Positions 9,599 to 18,345 are shown, counted from the first letter of the stretch. The stretch: DNA of 64,000 nucleotides from Deltaproteobacteria bacterium (GCA_012517315.1 JAAYVE010000056.1:1-64000), one strand, 5' to 3'. Translations and numbers: made by a program. The notes: generated from the sequence alone by a model not told the origin.

Positions 9599-10201
9599 AT
9601 GCCCATACAGACCACCCTGTGCGGCAGGCCTCTCCAAGGCGTGCTGGAAACAATCGAACGCTTTCACGGCTGGAAAGCGCCGGGCGTCGTGATCGGGGCG
9701 TTCATGGTCGACCTTGCCCAGGAGTGCATGGGCCCGGCGGTAGAAGCGGACGCCATCGTGGAAACCCGCCACTGTCTTCCAGATGCCATCCAACTGTTCA
9801 CTCCCTGCACGTTCGGAAACGGCTGGATGAAAGTGCTGAACTGGGACAAATTCGCCTTGACCCTCTATGACAAAAAGGCCCTGGAAGGATTCAGGGTTTG
9901 GCTGGACTTGGCGAAGACACGGAAATTTCCGAATCTGTACAATTGGTATATGCGCTTGGCGCCTAAGCAGTCTCTGCCCCTCGATGTTCTGCTGGAGAGC
10001 ATTCTCGAGGCTGGCAGATCGATGCTCTCCTTCGCCCCTGTGACCGTGACCCGCTACTTCGGAAAGGAAAAGAAACTGGAGATCGGGGTTTGCAACGGCT
10101 GCGGCGAGGCCTACCCGTGCAGCCAGGGAACTCTGTGCCTTGCGTGCCAGGGAGAGGGCTATTATTCCTTTCGTGGAGAACGCGCGCCGGAATCGCTTTG
10201 A
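9599..10201 (+). CDS. FmdE-family protein with C-terminal zinc ribbon
   Basis: A 200-residue protein resembling FmdE, the accessory subunit E named from formylmethanofuran dehydrogenase operons. The N-terminal part has ETIERFHGWKAPGVVIGAFM, like the family's opening His/Gly-rich segment. The C-terminus holds CNGCGEAYPC and CLACQ, a likely zinc-binding treble clef. It begins 14 bases after the molybdoenzyme and is in the same transcription direction, so it is probably cotranscribed. In non-methanogens FmdE-like proteins often sit near Mo/W formate dehydrogenases. A role in cofactor supply or maturation of the neighbouring enzymes is my inference, not shown by sequence. Confidence 0.8.
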   Translation: MPIQTTLCGRPLQGVLETIERFHGWKAPGVVIGAFMVDLAQECMGPAVEADAIVETRHCLPDAIQLFTPCTFGNGWMKVLNWDKFALTLYDKKALEGFRVWLDLAKTRKFPNLYNWYMRLAPKQSLPLDVLLESILEAGRSMLSFAPVTVTRYFGKEKKLEIGVCNGCGEAYPCSQGTLCLACQGEGYYSFRGERAPESL

Positions 10202-10252
10202 TCCACCCGGGCTGGCCCGCACCGATCATCCCCAGTGTGTGAGGTCCCTTAC

Positions 10253-11284
10253 ATGTCCCAGATGAAAATCAGAGTAGAAGACGCCGTGGGGATGGTCCTC
10301 GCCCACGATGTCACCGAAATCCGCCGTGGTGAGTTCAAAGGGCCTGCTTTCAGGAAAGGCTACCGAATCAGGGATGTGGACGTGTGCCATCTCCAGAGGC
10401 TTGGCAAGCGGCACCTTTACGTGCTGAAGATCGAGGAAGGCTTCATGCACGAGGACGATGCCGCGGAAAACCTCGCCCAGGCTTTTTGCGGTCCCGGGGT
10501 GACCTGGAAGGATCCGCCGAAGGAGGGTAAGATCGCCCTCGTGGCTGAAAGGGACGGCCTTTTCAAAGTCAGCGTGGAGGCGTTGGAGAGGATCAATCTC
10601 CTAGGGGATATCATGTGCGCGTCACGGCATACGAATTCACTGGTCCGCACAGGTGACACGGTGGCGGCGACCCGTGCTATCCCCCTGGTTGTTCCCAAAC
10701 CGCTGGTGGACGAGGCAATTTCCTTTGCCATGGCTGGAGAAGAGCGCCTCCTGGAAGTGAAGCCGCTCCGGAAAGCCAGGGCCGGAATCGTCATTACGGG
10801 CAACGAGGTCTTCACCCACCTCATCGAGGACCAGTTCGAAATGGTCCTGCGAAGGAAACTCCAATGCCTGGGTTCTGAGGTTATAGGAGCTATCCTCGCC
10901 CCGGACGATACCGAGTTCATCGTTGACCAAATCAAGCGGTTTCTTTCCGAAGGCGCCGATCTTCTCCTCGTCACAGGCGGCATGTCCGTGGACCCCGATG
11001 ACGTGACCCGTCAGGCTGTCATGAAGGCGGGTGGATCGGACTTCGTCTACGGGTCCCCTGTCCTTCCGGGAGCCATGTTCATGATCTCCTCCATCGGTTC
11101 CGTTCCGGTCCTGGGAGTCCCCGCCTGTGGGCTCTACCATGAAGTGACGATCCTGGATCTCGTGCTTCCCCGAATCCTGGCTGGGGCGATGCTCACCCGC
11201 CGAGACATCGCCGCCATGGGACACGGGGGACTCTGTTTCCATTGCCGGGAGTGCCGTTTTCCCATCTGCCCCTTCGGAAAATGA
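10253..11284 (+). CDS. Molybdopterin-binding protein (MoeA/MogA-like domain) with cysteine-rich C-terminus
   Basis: A 343-residue protein. Residues from about 165 form a MoCF/MPT-binding domain: the AGIVITGNEVF strand and LVTGGMSVDPDDVTR, the glycine-rich molybdopterin loop seen in MoeA and MogA. The N-terminal third (VEDAVGMVLAHDVTEI) resembles the start of MoeA. The extreme C-terminus carries CFHCRECRFPICPFGK, a four-cysteine cluster (C-x2-C-x2-C-x4-C) absent from standard MoeA. I chose the ATG at 10253, which follows TGAGG; a GTG at 10235 is in frame. Together with the FmdE-like gene it suggests a local cofactor-handling pair for the molybdoenzymes. It is not obviously MoeA itself. Confidence 0.82.
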   Translation: MSQMKIRVEDAVGMVLAHDVTEIRRGEFKGPAFRKGYRIRDVDVCHLQRLGKRHLYVLKIEEGFMHEDDAAENLAQAFCGPGVTWKDPPKEGKIALVAERDGLFKVSVEALERINLLGDIMCASRHTNSLVRTGDTVAATRAIPLVVPKPLVDEAISFAMAGEERLLEVKPLRKARAGIVITGNEVFTHLIEDQFEMVLRRKLQCLGSEVIGAILAPDDTEFIVDQIKRFLSEGADLLLVTGGMSVDPDDVTRQAVMKAGGSDFVYGSPVLPGAMFMISSIGSVPVLGVPACGLYHEVTILDLVLPRILAGAMLTRRDIAAMGHGGLCFHCRECRFPICPFGK

Positions 11285-11486
11285 GGACGCCGCCGAGGTG
11301 GACTGCGAGGACAAGGGAAACGAATCCTGCAAGGAACAAGGAGGCAGAGGATACCCATTTCGGGTTTCCGGCAAACAGGGGAGGAAGGAGAGGGGACCCC
11401 CCTGTGTCCCGCGCTGCATCCGACGGCATCGGAAGTATTCCCGCAGATGATGGTCGCAAGTGCGTATAAGAAAAAGGAGGTTTTCC

Positions 11487-11816
11487 ATGAAGCACGACAG
11501 GATCCCCCGATGGTACGCCCGAACGAGGGAGAAATACCCCAACTTTGCAAAGGCCCTTGAAAATCTGGGTGAAACGGTGCGCAAGGAGGGACCGCTGGAC
11601 GAAAAAACGTCCCATCTGGTTCAACTGGGAGCCGCTGCGGCCATCCGCTCGGAAGGGGCGGTCCACAGCCATGCCAGGAGAGCGATGGAGGCCGGCGCCA
11701 CGCCCGAGGAAGTCCACCACGCCATCCTGCTCCTCACGAGCACCATCGGCTTTCCCGCCACCTCCGCGGCACTCAGCTGGGTCTATGACCTTCTTAATGC
11801 GCCCCCGGAGTCCTGA
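11487..11816 (+). CDS. Carboxymuconolactone decarboxylase-family (AhpD-like fold) protein
   Basis: A 109-residue protein with the CMD-family core (LDEKTSHLVQLGAAAAI, then HSHARRAMEAGATPEEVHHAILL). The fold is that of AhpD and gamma-carboxymuconolactone decarboxylase. The catalytic CxxC of AhpD-type peroxidase partners is missing: the equivalent stretch reads SEGAVHSHARR, keeping the histidines but no cysteine. It may therefore be a non-redox CMD homologue. AAGGAGG lies six bases before the ATG. It is 200 bases downstream of the molybdopterin-binding protein; whether it belongs to that operon is open. Confidence 0.82.
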   Translation: MKHDRIPRWYARTREKYPNFAKALENLGETVRKEGPLDEKTSHLVQLGAAAAIRSEGAVHSHARRAMEAGATPEEVHHAILLLTSTIGFPATSAALSWVYDLLNAPPES

Positions 11817-12043
11817 CCCTACCGAACAGGTCATATCCGGCTCGGCCTACAGGCAAGCTCATGCAATGCGTCTGCCCGGTGACGTTCATTGACCGAGGGC
11901 ACAGACTCTGCACCTTGTCTGCGGAGCATATACCCGGCCCTGGGGCGCTGCGCCGGAGCGTGCATTGCAGGAAAGGCGGGCGGTGAACCCGCCTGGGGTA
12001 CACATTGTTCCTTCGGGGGACCCATAAGGTCGGAAGAGGCGCC

Positions 12044-12370
12044 TCAAGCGGATGTAGCTGAGCGCAGCGGCTTGCCCGCAAGAGGGTTGTAGAGTTTCAT
12101 GATGGCGAACTTCATCACATCCACCGTTTTCAGATCCACCACGAACCCAAACAGGGTGTTCGCAGCTTGTTCCGGGAGTTCACACGCATTGGATGCATCA
12201 AAGGCGACATCCGGAAAACCCTTCACGAGCTTCTTTTGGTCCATCTTGCTCATGCCCACCTGGATCACTTTTTTGCCGCCCACTTCCTTGACTTCACCCG
12301 CAAGTCCGGCGGCCTCGACCTTCTTGAGCCTTTCGTCATCCAGAACGATGTTCACGTAAAAATCTGCCAT
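12044..12370 (-). CDS. Unrecognised 108-residue protein
   Basis: I do not recognise a family. The protein is soluble-looking, with a lysine-rich first half (DDERLKKVEAAGLAG, GGKKVIQVGMSKMDQKK) and a more hydrophobic second half ending near KLYNPLAGKPL. The ATG at 12370 has AGGAGG about eight bases upstream on the minus strand, which makes it a good gene call; a GTG two codons earlier is too close to that site. It is transcribed alone, convergent with the carboxymuconolactone decarboxylase-like gene and divergent from the nitrilase-like gene. A hairpin followed by T residues lies about 40 bases before its start. Confidence 0.65.
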   Translation of the reverse strand: MADFYVNIVLDDERLKKVEAAGLAGEVKEVGGKKVIQVGMSKMDQKKLVKGFPDVAFDASNACELPEQAANTLFGFVVDLKTVDVMKFAIMKLYNPLAGKPLRSATSA

Positions 12371-12710
12371 TTCCACAACCTCCTAAAATGTTTTGATTCT
12401 TTAAATCAGAGAAAAAGTAGGGAGCAGCCGTCTCCTCGGTGCACCCTACCGACCGGGGATTGCTTTTCGTGGTAAACCTGCCGCCCGTCGGCATCCCATC
12501 CTGCCAGAACTCTATCTCAACGCTTCTATTGCGTTGTCATCCGCATGTCAAGCAGCAGTGCAACTCTCCTTGCCGAGAATCGACCCGTGCCGTATAACTC
12601 CCTGGAAGCAACGCGGCACGGCACTATCAGGATTCTTGGAGCCGTCGGATCGATTGTTCCGCAATGCGGACGGGCCACCAAGTTCCGTTGCTTTGAGTGG
12701 AGGACTTGCT
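12371..12710. other. Divergent intergenic region
   Basis: 340 bases between the small minus-strand gene and the plus-strand carbon-nitrogen hydrolase. It contains the terminator-like hairpin listed separately and a short palindrome (TGATT...AATCA, near 12393-12407). I see no gene and no clear promoter. Confidence 0.5.
12412..12448 (-). promoter_or_regulatory. Terminator-like hairpin in the leader of the small gene (possible attenuator)
   Basis: On the minus strand a stem formed by 12441-12448 and 12418-12425 (seven pairs with one T-T mismatch, 15-base loop) is followed directly by C and then five T residues (12416-12412). It lies between any upstream promoter and the 108-residue gene, so it could act as an attenuator. 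On the plus strand it has no T tail. Confidence 0.35.
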
Positions 12711-13499
12711 GTGAAGAGAGAGGTTGTGGCCGGATGTGGTCAGTTTGATGTCCTGCCCGGGGAAGTGGACAGAAACCTGACTGCAGTGGAGGACTTGCTG
12801 CCCCGATTTGCGGAGGCGGACTGCCGGTTGCTGGTTCTCCCGGAGATGTGGTCCTGTTCCTTTCCTTATCCGATCCTAGGGGAGATGGCGGCAAGGACCG
12901 GCGAGGTGCTCAGGAGGATCGAGCAGTGGGCGGCGACCTATTCCATGGTGATGGTGGGAAGCCTCCCCGAGGCGGCGGGCGACCGCATATACAACACCAG
13001 CTTCGTGGTGAACATCGATGGGAAGGTTGTGGGCAAGTATCGAAAGGCCCACCTCTTTTCCCTTCTGGACGAGCACCTGCATTTCGGCAGGGGGCAATCC
13101 TCCCTGGTGTGTCCCACCGCAGTCGGCAACCTGGGAATCATGATCTGCTATGATCTGCGCTTTCCTGAACTGGCCAGGCGTCTCGCCCTGGATGGGGCTG
13201 AGATCCTCTGCATCTCCGCCCAGTGGCCCATTGAAAGGATCGATCACTGGAACACGCTTGTGCGCGCCCGGGCCATCGAAAACCAACTGTTCGTCGTGGC
13301 CTGCAACGGGAGCGGCAGGGAAAACAGGCTCCAGTACGGCGGAGCTTCCGCCATCGTCTCCCCCACCGGAGCACTCCTGTCGTGCACGCCCCCCGGAGGA
13401 GCAATCGGCATCGCTGCTCTTCAATTCGAGGAAATGGAAAACATCCGACGACGCATTCCCTGCTTTGAAGACCGCGTCCCCAAGCTCTACCGCCTATAG
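12711..13499 (+). CDS. Carbon-nitrogen hydrolase (nitrilase superfamily, Nit2/omega-amidase-like)
   Basis: 262 residues, the usual length of a single-domain nitrilase-fold amidase. The catalytic triad is visible: Glu45 in VLPEMW, Lys112 in YRKAHLF and the nucleophile Cys146 in ICYDLRFPE. WSCSFPYP and the overall pattern resemble omega-amidases (Nit2/YafV), which hydrolyse alpha-ketoglutaramate-type amides in the cytoplasm. The start is the GTG at 12711, eight bases after GGAGG; longer upstream readings have no such site. It stands alone upstream of selB. Substrate assignment is tentative. Confidence 0.9.
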   Translation: MKREVVAGCGQFDVLPGEVDRNLTAVEDLLPRFAEADCRLLVLPEMWSCSFPYPILGEMAARTGEVLRRIEQWAATYSMVMVGSLPEAAGDRIYNTSFVVNIDGKVVGKYRKAHLFSLLDEHLHFGRGQSSLVCPTAVGNLGIMICYDLRFPELARRLALDGAEILCISAQWPIERIDHWNTLVRARAIENQLFVVACNGSGRENRLQYGGASAIVSPTGALLSCTPPGGAIGIAALQFEEMENIRRRIPCFEDRVPKLYRL

Positions 13500-13605
13500 G
13501 CGCCGAGGTCTATGTCCTTGAATCCAATGGGACTCCTCTGGTATGGTACATCTCGCTTGATCCCGATATGGAAACGCCAAACGACGGGGGAAAAGGCTCG
13601 CATCC

Positions 13606-15534
13606 ATGAAACAGGTGATATTGGGCACCGCCGGCCACATCGATCATGGGAAGACATCGCTCATTCGGGCTCTTACCGGCATCGACACGGACCGGCTCAA
13701 AGAGGAGAAGCTCAGAGGCATCACCATCGAACTCGGGTTTGCCTACATGGACCTTCCCAATGGTGAGCGCCTCGGAATCGTCGATGTTCCCGGGCACGAG
13801 CGGTTCGTCAAGCATATGGTGGCCGGGGCCACGGGAATCGACTTGGTCGCCCTCGTCATCGCCGCCGACGAGGGGGTCATGCCCCAGACCCGCGAACATA
13901 TGGAGATCTGCCAGCTTCTGCAGGTTAAAAAGGGGCTGGTGGTACTGACCAAGACGGATCTCATCCATGACCCGGAATGGCTCGATATGGTGCGCGAGGA
14001 CGTGGCGGATTTTCTTAAGGGGACATTCCTGGAAGGAGCCCCGATTCTTCCGGTTTCCGCCGTTACAGGGGAGGGGCTTGAAGCACTCCGGCGGGCGCTG
14101 GCGGAACTGGTGGCCCAGGTGGAACCCCGTAGCGCGGACGGGCCTTTCCGCCTCTCGGTGGACCGGGTGTTCAGCATGCGGGGGTTCGGAACCGTCATTA
14201 CGGGAACCAGTATTTCCGGGAGACTTCGGGTGGGTGACCCCGTCATCGTTTACCCGGCGGGACACAAGTCCAAGGTCAGAGGCCTCCAGGTGCACAACGA
14301 CGAAGTCCAGGAGATCTACCCGGGCCAAAGGACGGCCATCAACCTTCAGGGCATGGAAAAGGCCCTGATGGAACGGGGAAATGTCGTGGCCACTCCTGGC
14401 TCCCTTGTCACGACCCACATGGTGGATGTCCACCTGGAAATGCTTGCCAGCGCACCCCGCCCCCTGAAAAACCGTGCCAAGGTCCGCTTCCACACAGGGA
14501 CGGCGGAAAACCTCGCCACTGCGGTGCTCCTGGACCGGGAGGAACTTGCCCCCGGCCGCAAAGCCTTTCTCCAGCTCCGCCTGGATCAGCCGGTGGCGGT
14601 GCTTCGCGGGGACCGTTTCGTCCTTCGGTCGTATTCCCCGGTTCAGACTATTGGGGGCGGGACCATCCTTCACCCCCTCCCCCGGAAACACCGGGGCCAG
14701 CACAAGCTGGCCGCGGCGAAAGACCTGGAAACGCTCCTCACGGGGGACGCGGAAAGCATTGTTTTGTGGCATGTGAAAGATGCGGGTTGGGCGGGTCTGA
14801 CAGAAGAAGAACTGCAGGTGCGTTCCAACGTGCCTCCCCGGACCATGGAGAAGATCCTGCAGCGGTTCACCAGTCAGAAGCAGGTGATCGTCTTCGACAG
14901 AGAAAATCGCCGTCTGCTGCACCCGCACGTCCTGGGCGAGGTCAAGACGGCCATCACCGAAACCCTTGCGGATTACCATGGGAAATTCCCCCTGAAGACA
15001 GGCATGGGTAAAGAGGAACTGGTCGCTCAACTGCCTCAGCCGCTGGACCCGAAACTGTACAACTTCATTCTGCGCCAGCTTGTGGACGAGGATCGCATCC
15101 AGGTTGAAATGGAATGGGTGCGCCTTTCTTCCCATAAGGTGGATCTCTCAAAGGATGAGGAGGGACTTCGCCAGAGGATCGACAAGGCATACCGAGATGC
15201 AGGCCTGCAACCCCCTTTCTTCAAGGAAGTGGCCGCGACCCTTCCCGGGACGCCCAAACAGCACCAGGCGGTTCTGGAATGGATGCTGTCCCAGGGGATC
15301 CTTGTAAAAACCAAGGAAGATATTTACTTCCACGCACTTCCCCTCAGGGAACTCCAACAAAAGCTGGTGGCCTTTCTCCGGGAACATGGGGAAATCTCCA
15401 CACCCCAGTTCAAAGAAATGACCCAGGCGAGCCGCAAGTACACCATTCCCCTCCTGGAATATTTCGACGGCCAGAAGATCACTATCCGCATCGGGGACAT
15501 GCGGCGTCTGCGGGAGAGCAAGACGGGCGCCTGA
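13606..15534 (+). CDS. selB: Selenocysteine-specific elongation factor SelB
   Basis: A 642-residue translational GTPase with the SelB layout. The EF-Tu-like G domain has G10[19 protein letters not shown] and TKTD. Domains II and III follow with [18 protein letters not shown], then about 250 C-terminal residues of winged-helix repeats that bind the SECIS RNA. It delivers Sec-tRNA(Sec) to in-frame UGA codons. The [15 protein letters not shown] sequence in the effector loop is characteristic of SelB rather than EF-Tu. The start ATG follows the upstream gene by about 100 bases. No selA, selC, selD or obvious selenoprotein is in the window; both molybdoenzymes here have Cys at the Mo position. Confidence 0.96.
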   Translation: MKQVILGTAGHIDHGKTSLIRALTGIDTDRLKEEKLRGITIELGFAYMDLPNGERLGIVDVPGHERFVKHMVAGATGIDLVALVIAADEGVMPQTREHMEICQLLQVKKGLVVLTKTDLIHDPEWLDMVREDVADFLKGTFLEGAPILPVSAVTGEGLEALRRALAELVAQVEPRSADGPFRLSVDRVFSMRGFGTVITGTSISGRLRVGDPVIVYPAGHKSKVRGLQVHNDEVQEIYPGQRTAINLQGMEKALMERGNVVATPGSLVTTHMVDVHLEMLASAPRPLKNRAKVRFHTGTAENLATAVLLDREELAPGRKAFLQLRLDQPVAVLRGDRFVLRSYSPVQTIGGGTILHPLPRKHRGQHKLAAAKDLETLLTGDAESIVLWHVKDAGWAGLTEEELQVRSNVPPRTMEKILQRFTSQKQVIVFDRENRRLLHPHVLGEVKTAITETLADYHGKFPLKTGMGKEELVAQLPQPLDPKLYNFILRQLVDEDRIQVEMEWVRLSSHKVDLSKDEEGLRQRIDKAYRDAGLQPPFFKEVAATLPGTPKQHQAVLEWMLSQGILVKTKEDIYFHALPLRELQQKLVAFLREHGEISTPQFKEMTQASRKYTIPLLEYFDGQKITIRIGDMRRLRESKTGA

Positions 15535-15593
15535 TCCCCATGCCCCTGACAAGGTGCCGGACTGCCCCATCCAACGAGAAAAGGAGACTCCAA

Positions 15594-15884
15594 ATGCTTA
15601 AGCACGTCGTTTTCATGAAGTTCAAGAAAGGAGTGGCGGAAACGGAGATCCAGGAACTGGAAAAGGGCCTGGCGGGATTGCCGGCAAAAATTTCCGAGAT
15701 CAGGGGGTATGAATTCGGCCGTGACGTCCTCCACACGGAGCGATCCTACGACTTCGCCCTGGTCTCCACCTTCGACGACCTGGACTCCATGAAGCGCTAC
15801 CAGGTGCACCCGGAACACCAGAAGGTCGTGGAAAGGGTCAGGCAACTGTCCGAGAACATCCTGGCCGTTGATTTCAATTTCTAG
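15594..15884 (+). CDS. Stress-responsive A/B-barrel (Dabb) domain protein
   Basis: 96 residues beginning MLKHVVFMKFKKG, the typical opening of the Dabb family of dimeric alpha/beta barrels. The pattern continues with YDFALVSTFDDLDSMKRYQVHPEHQKV, matching the conserved YxVHPxH segment. The biochemical role of the bacterial members is mostly unknown. AAAAGGAG precedes the ATG. It lies 59 bases after selB and 119 before the radical SAM gene, all in one direction, so cotranscription is possible. Confidence 0.9.
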   Translation: MLKHVVFMKFKKGVAETEIQELEKGLAGLPAKISEIRGYEFGRDVLHTERSYDFALVSTFDDLDSMKRYQVHPEHQKVVERVRQLSENILAVDFNF

Positions 15885-16003
15885 AAACCGTGCCGCCTTC
15901 AGGGAGTCACGGACAAGAAGGCACCCGAGGCCGGTCGCCGGAGAATACAGAGGGCGTTGCGCGGGTACGCCACTCCAGCGCAGGAGAAAGGAAGAGCACT
16001 ATC

Positions 16004-17080
16004 GTGAACAAAGGGAACCTGAAGCGCATCTTTTACCTGGCAAGGACTACTCTGCCTTATCTGAAACCGGCAAAGGTGCGCAACCTCCTCCTTTGCGAAC
16101 TGGAGATCAGGAGGCGCACGGTACAACAGGCCTCCATGCCTTATGTGAGCCTGGTGGACGTGACGGACGTGTGCAACCTGCGCTGCCCCTACTGCCCCAC
16201 CGGCCGGAACCAGGACAGCGGGCGGCCCGTCCGTGTCATTCCCCTGGACATCATGAGAAGGTTCCTGGATGAAATGGCGCCCCACCTGGTGAGCATCAAT
16301 CTGTTCAACTGGGGGGAACCCTTCATTCATCCCCACATTGCGGAAATCGTCTCCATGTGTCACCAGCGCAATCTCTGCGTCACCATCTCCAGCAATCTCA
16401 GCGTCGCCTTCACCAAAAGGATCCTCGCCACGTGCGAAGCCGGTCTGGACTATCTCATCGTCAGTCTGAGCGGCATACGTCAGGAAACCTACGCGAGATA
16501 TCACAAGGGAGGCCACCTGGACCGAGTGATCGCCAACACGAAGGCCATCGTCGAGTGGCGGAAAAGGCTCGGTAGAAGCAGGCCTTTCATCGAATGGAAG
16601 TATTTGCTCTTCAAGCACAACACGGGGGAAGTCCAAGCATGCGAGGCCCTCGCTGACGGCCTGGGGGTGGACATCTTTCGAGTAAAGACCGGAGGAGGAC
16701 CGGAAGAGGTCTGTGTGGGAGACGACCAAGACCCGGCCGCCTCCAACTGCCCGGAACTCTGGCGGATGGCCGTCCTGAGCGCAGATGGAGGAATTCCGGG
16801 TTGCTGTTACCTTTACTGGAAACACGACGATTTCGGCGAAATGTGGGAGCGGACGGTGGCCCAAGTGCGGGGGGGTGAACGATTCGTTCAGGGGCGGCGC
16901 CTGTTCAACCCGGAGGAGTCATCCCTACTACCGCCGAACCTCGATCATCCGTGCCTGAAGTGCTACCGTGTCCACAACCAACCCCACTTGAAGCGGTTCT
17001 TGACCGAGAACTCCAGGGCCAAGGAAGGTCATCGGACCGGTGCCCCCTACCCCTATCCCAAGCGGGAAAACGGCCCATGA
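16004..17080 (+). CDS. Radical SAM protein with C-terminal SPASM-like cysteines
   Basis: 358 residues. The radical SAM cluster motif is Cys57-x3-Cys61-x2-Cys64 (CNLRCPYC). The core barrel includes NLFNWGEPFIHP (the GGE-like motif, here WGE) and VSLSG. The last third has additional cysteines (SNCPEL, GCCYLYW, HPCLKCYRVH) as in SPASM proteins that bind auxiliary clusters. The start is the GTG at 16004, nine bases after a GGAAGA site; the longer upstream frame has no family similarity. Substrate unknown: such enzymes modify peptides, sugars or lipids. No short precursor peptide gene is seen beside it. Confidence 0.88.
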   Translation: MNKGNLKRIFYLARTTLPYLKPAKVRNLLLCELEIRRRTVQQASMPYVSLVDVTDVCNLRCPYCPTGRNQDSGRPVRVIPLDIMRRFLDEMAPHLVSINLFNWGEPFIHPHIAEIVSMCHQRNLCVTISSNLSVAFTKRILATCEAGLDYLIVSLSGIRQETYARYHKGGHLDRVIANTKAIVEWRKRLGRSRPFIEWKYLLFKHNTGEVQACEALADGLGVDIFRVKTGGGPEEVCVGDDQDPAASNCPELWRMAVLSADGGIPGCCYLYWKHDDFGEMWERTVAQVRGGERFVQGRRLFNPEESSLLPPNLDHPCLKCYRVHNQPHLKRFLTENSRAKEGHRTGAPYPYPKRENGP

Positions 17081-17136
17081 ACAGCACCCCCGTGGCTCTG
17101 CCTGCATCCCCTTCCTTGGGCCATTCTCCGGGGCGT

Positions 17137-18345
17137 TCAGGCAATCGAGGTTTCTTCCTCCTCCGTTCCCAGCAAGTCGATGAGGCGTTGCAGCATGTGG
17201 GTGAAGAGCGTGACCCCCACGTCCAGGGCGCGCTCATCCATGTCGAAATAAGGGGAATGGAGACCATGCCGGAAGCCTTTTTCCGGATCGTGGCATCCCA
17301 GGCGTAGAAGGACCCCGGGATAGCGCTGCAGGAAGTAGGCGAAATCCTCGGAACCCATGCGTGCTTCCTGGGAGTGCACATTCCCCTCGCCGAGAACCTG
17401 TTCCGCCTCGCGGGAGATGAGGCGCACGAGGTGCGTGTCGTTCACCACCAGGGGATAGCCGGGGGTAATGGTCACGTCGGCCTTGAGTCCGTGGGCCGCC
17501 GCAATCCCCTGCACCACTTGGTGCACACGATCCACCACCTGGTTGCGCACCTCCGGGGAGAGAGTCCTGAGGGTCCCCTCCAGAATCGCCTCCTCTGGAA
17601 TGATGTTCGTGGCGGATCCTGCGTGGAATCGGCCGACGGTCAAGACAGCCCGCTCTGAAGAAGCAATATTGCGACTGATGATGCTTTGCAGGGCGCCCAC
17701 GAGACATGCACCCCCAACGATGGGATCGATGCACAGGTGGGGATGCGCCCCGTGGCCTCCCCGCCCCTCGAGGCGGATGTGAATGGTGTCGGAAGCCGCG
17801 TTGGTGACTCCCTCCGAAATTCCGATCTGCCCGGTGGGCAGTTCGGGATGCAGGTGCCCGGCGAGAATGGCCTGGATGTTGTTCTGATCCCGAAACCCAT
17901 TCTCCAACATGGCCTTAGCTCCCGCCCCCCCTTCTTCTGCAGGCTGAAACACCAGAAGGACCGCACCCCGGCCCCACTGCCGCCAACCTGTTTGCTGAAG
18001 TCTGCGGGCCACCCCAAGGGCGATCGTCATGTGCCCGTCATGCCCGCACGCGTGCATCCGGCCATGATTCACGGACCGGTAGGGCACATCGTTCAGTTCC
18101 GTGATGGGGAGAGCATCCATGTCGGCGCGCAAGGCGACGATCGGCCCGGGCCGCTGCGCTTCCACCCGGGCAACGACTCCCGTCCTGCCGATCCCGGATT
18201 CGTACGGAACGTCCAGGGAGGCAAGCACCTGGCAGATCCTGGCCGCCGTGTTCTCTTCCCGGTAAGCCAGTTCCGGGTGGCGATGGAAATGGCGGCGCAG
18301 TTCCACAAGCCAGTCGTGGAAAGGAGTCATGCACATTTCCAGCAT
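17137..18345 (-). CDS. M20-family metal-dependent amidohydrolase (IAA-amino acid hydrolase/HipO-like)
   Basis: 402 residues of the M20D type. Metal-binding residues are visible in MHACGHDGHMTIALG, QPAEEGGAGAKAML, AGHLHPELPTGQIG and near the C-terminus RMGSEDFAYFLQRYPG. The dimerisation domain has GRGGHGAHPHLCIDP. Members remove acyl groups from N-acyl amino acids, as in hippurate or IAA conjugates; cytoplasmic. I chose the ATG at 18345, which has TGGAGGGG about seven bases upstream; a TTG at 18360 extends the frame. It is convergent with the radical SAM gene and about 170 bases downstream of the carboxyltransferase, so it could be read from the same promoter. Confidence 0.92.
   Translation of the reverse strand: MLEMCMTPFHDWLVELRRHFHRHPELAYREENTAARICQVLASLDVPYESGIGRTGVVARVEAQRPGPIVALRADMDALPITELNDVPYRSVNHGRMHACGHDGHMTIALGVARRLQQTGWRQWGRGAVLLVFQPAEEGGAGAKAMLENGFRDQNNIQAILAGHLHPELPTGQIGISEGVTNAASDTIHIRLEGRGGHGAHPHLCIDPIVGGACLVGALQSIISRNIASSERAVLTVGRFHAGSATNIIPEEAILEGTLRTLSPEVRNQVVDRVHQVVQGIAAAHGLKADVTITPGYPLVVNDTHLVRLISREAEQVLGEGNVHSQEARMGSEDFAYFLQRYPGVLLRLGCHDPEKGFRHGLHSPYFDMDERALDVGVTLFTHMLQRLIDLLGTEEEETSIA

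Noticed and set aside
7359-9653. A 764-codon open frame antisense to the large molybdoenzyme
   Set aside because: Its sequence is the mirror of a clear coding gene. The length results from high GC and codon bias.
11242-11486. Small plus-strand frame between the MPT-binding protein and the CMD-like gene
   Set aside because: Charged low-complexity translation overlapping the upstream gene, without ribosome site or known motif.
13500-13605. Possible selC or SECIS-like element before selB
   Set aside because: No 90-base cloverleaf with a TCA anticodon and no hairpin of the SECIS type was seen in the gap.
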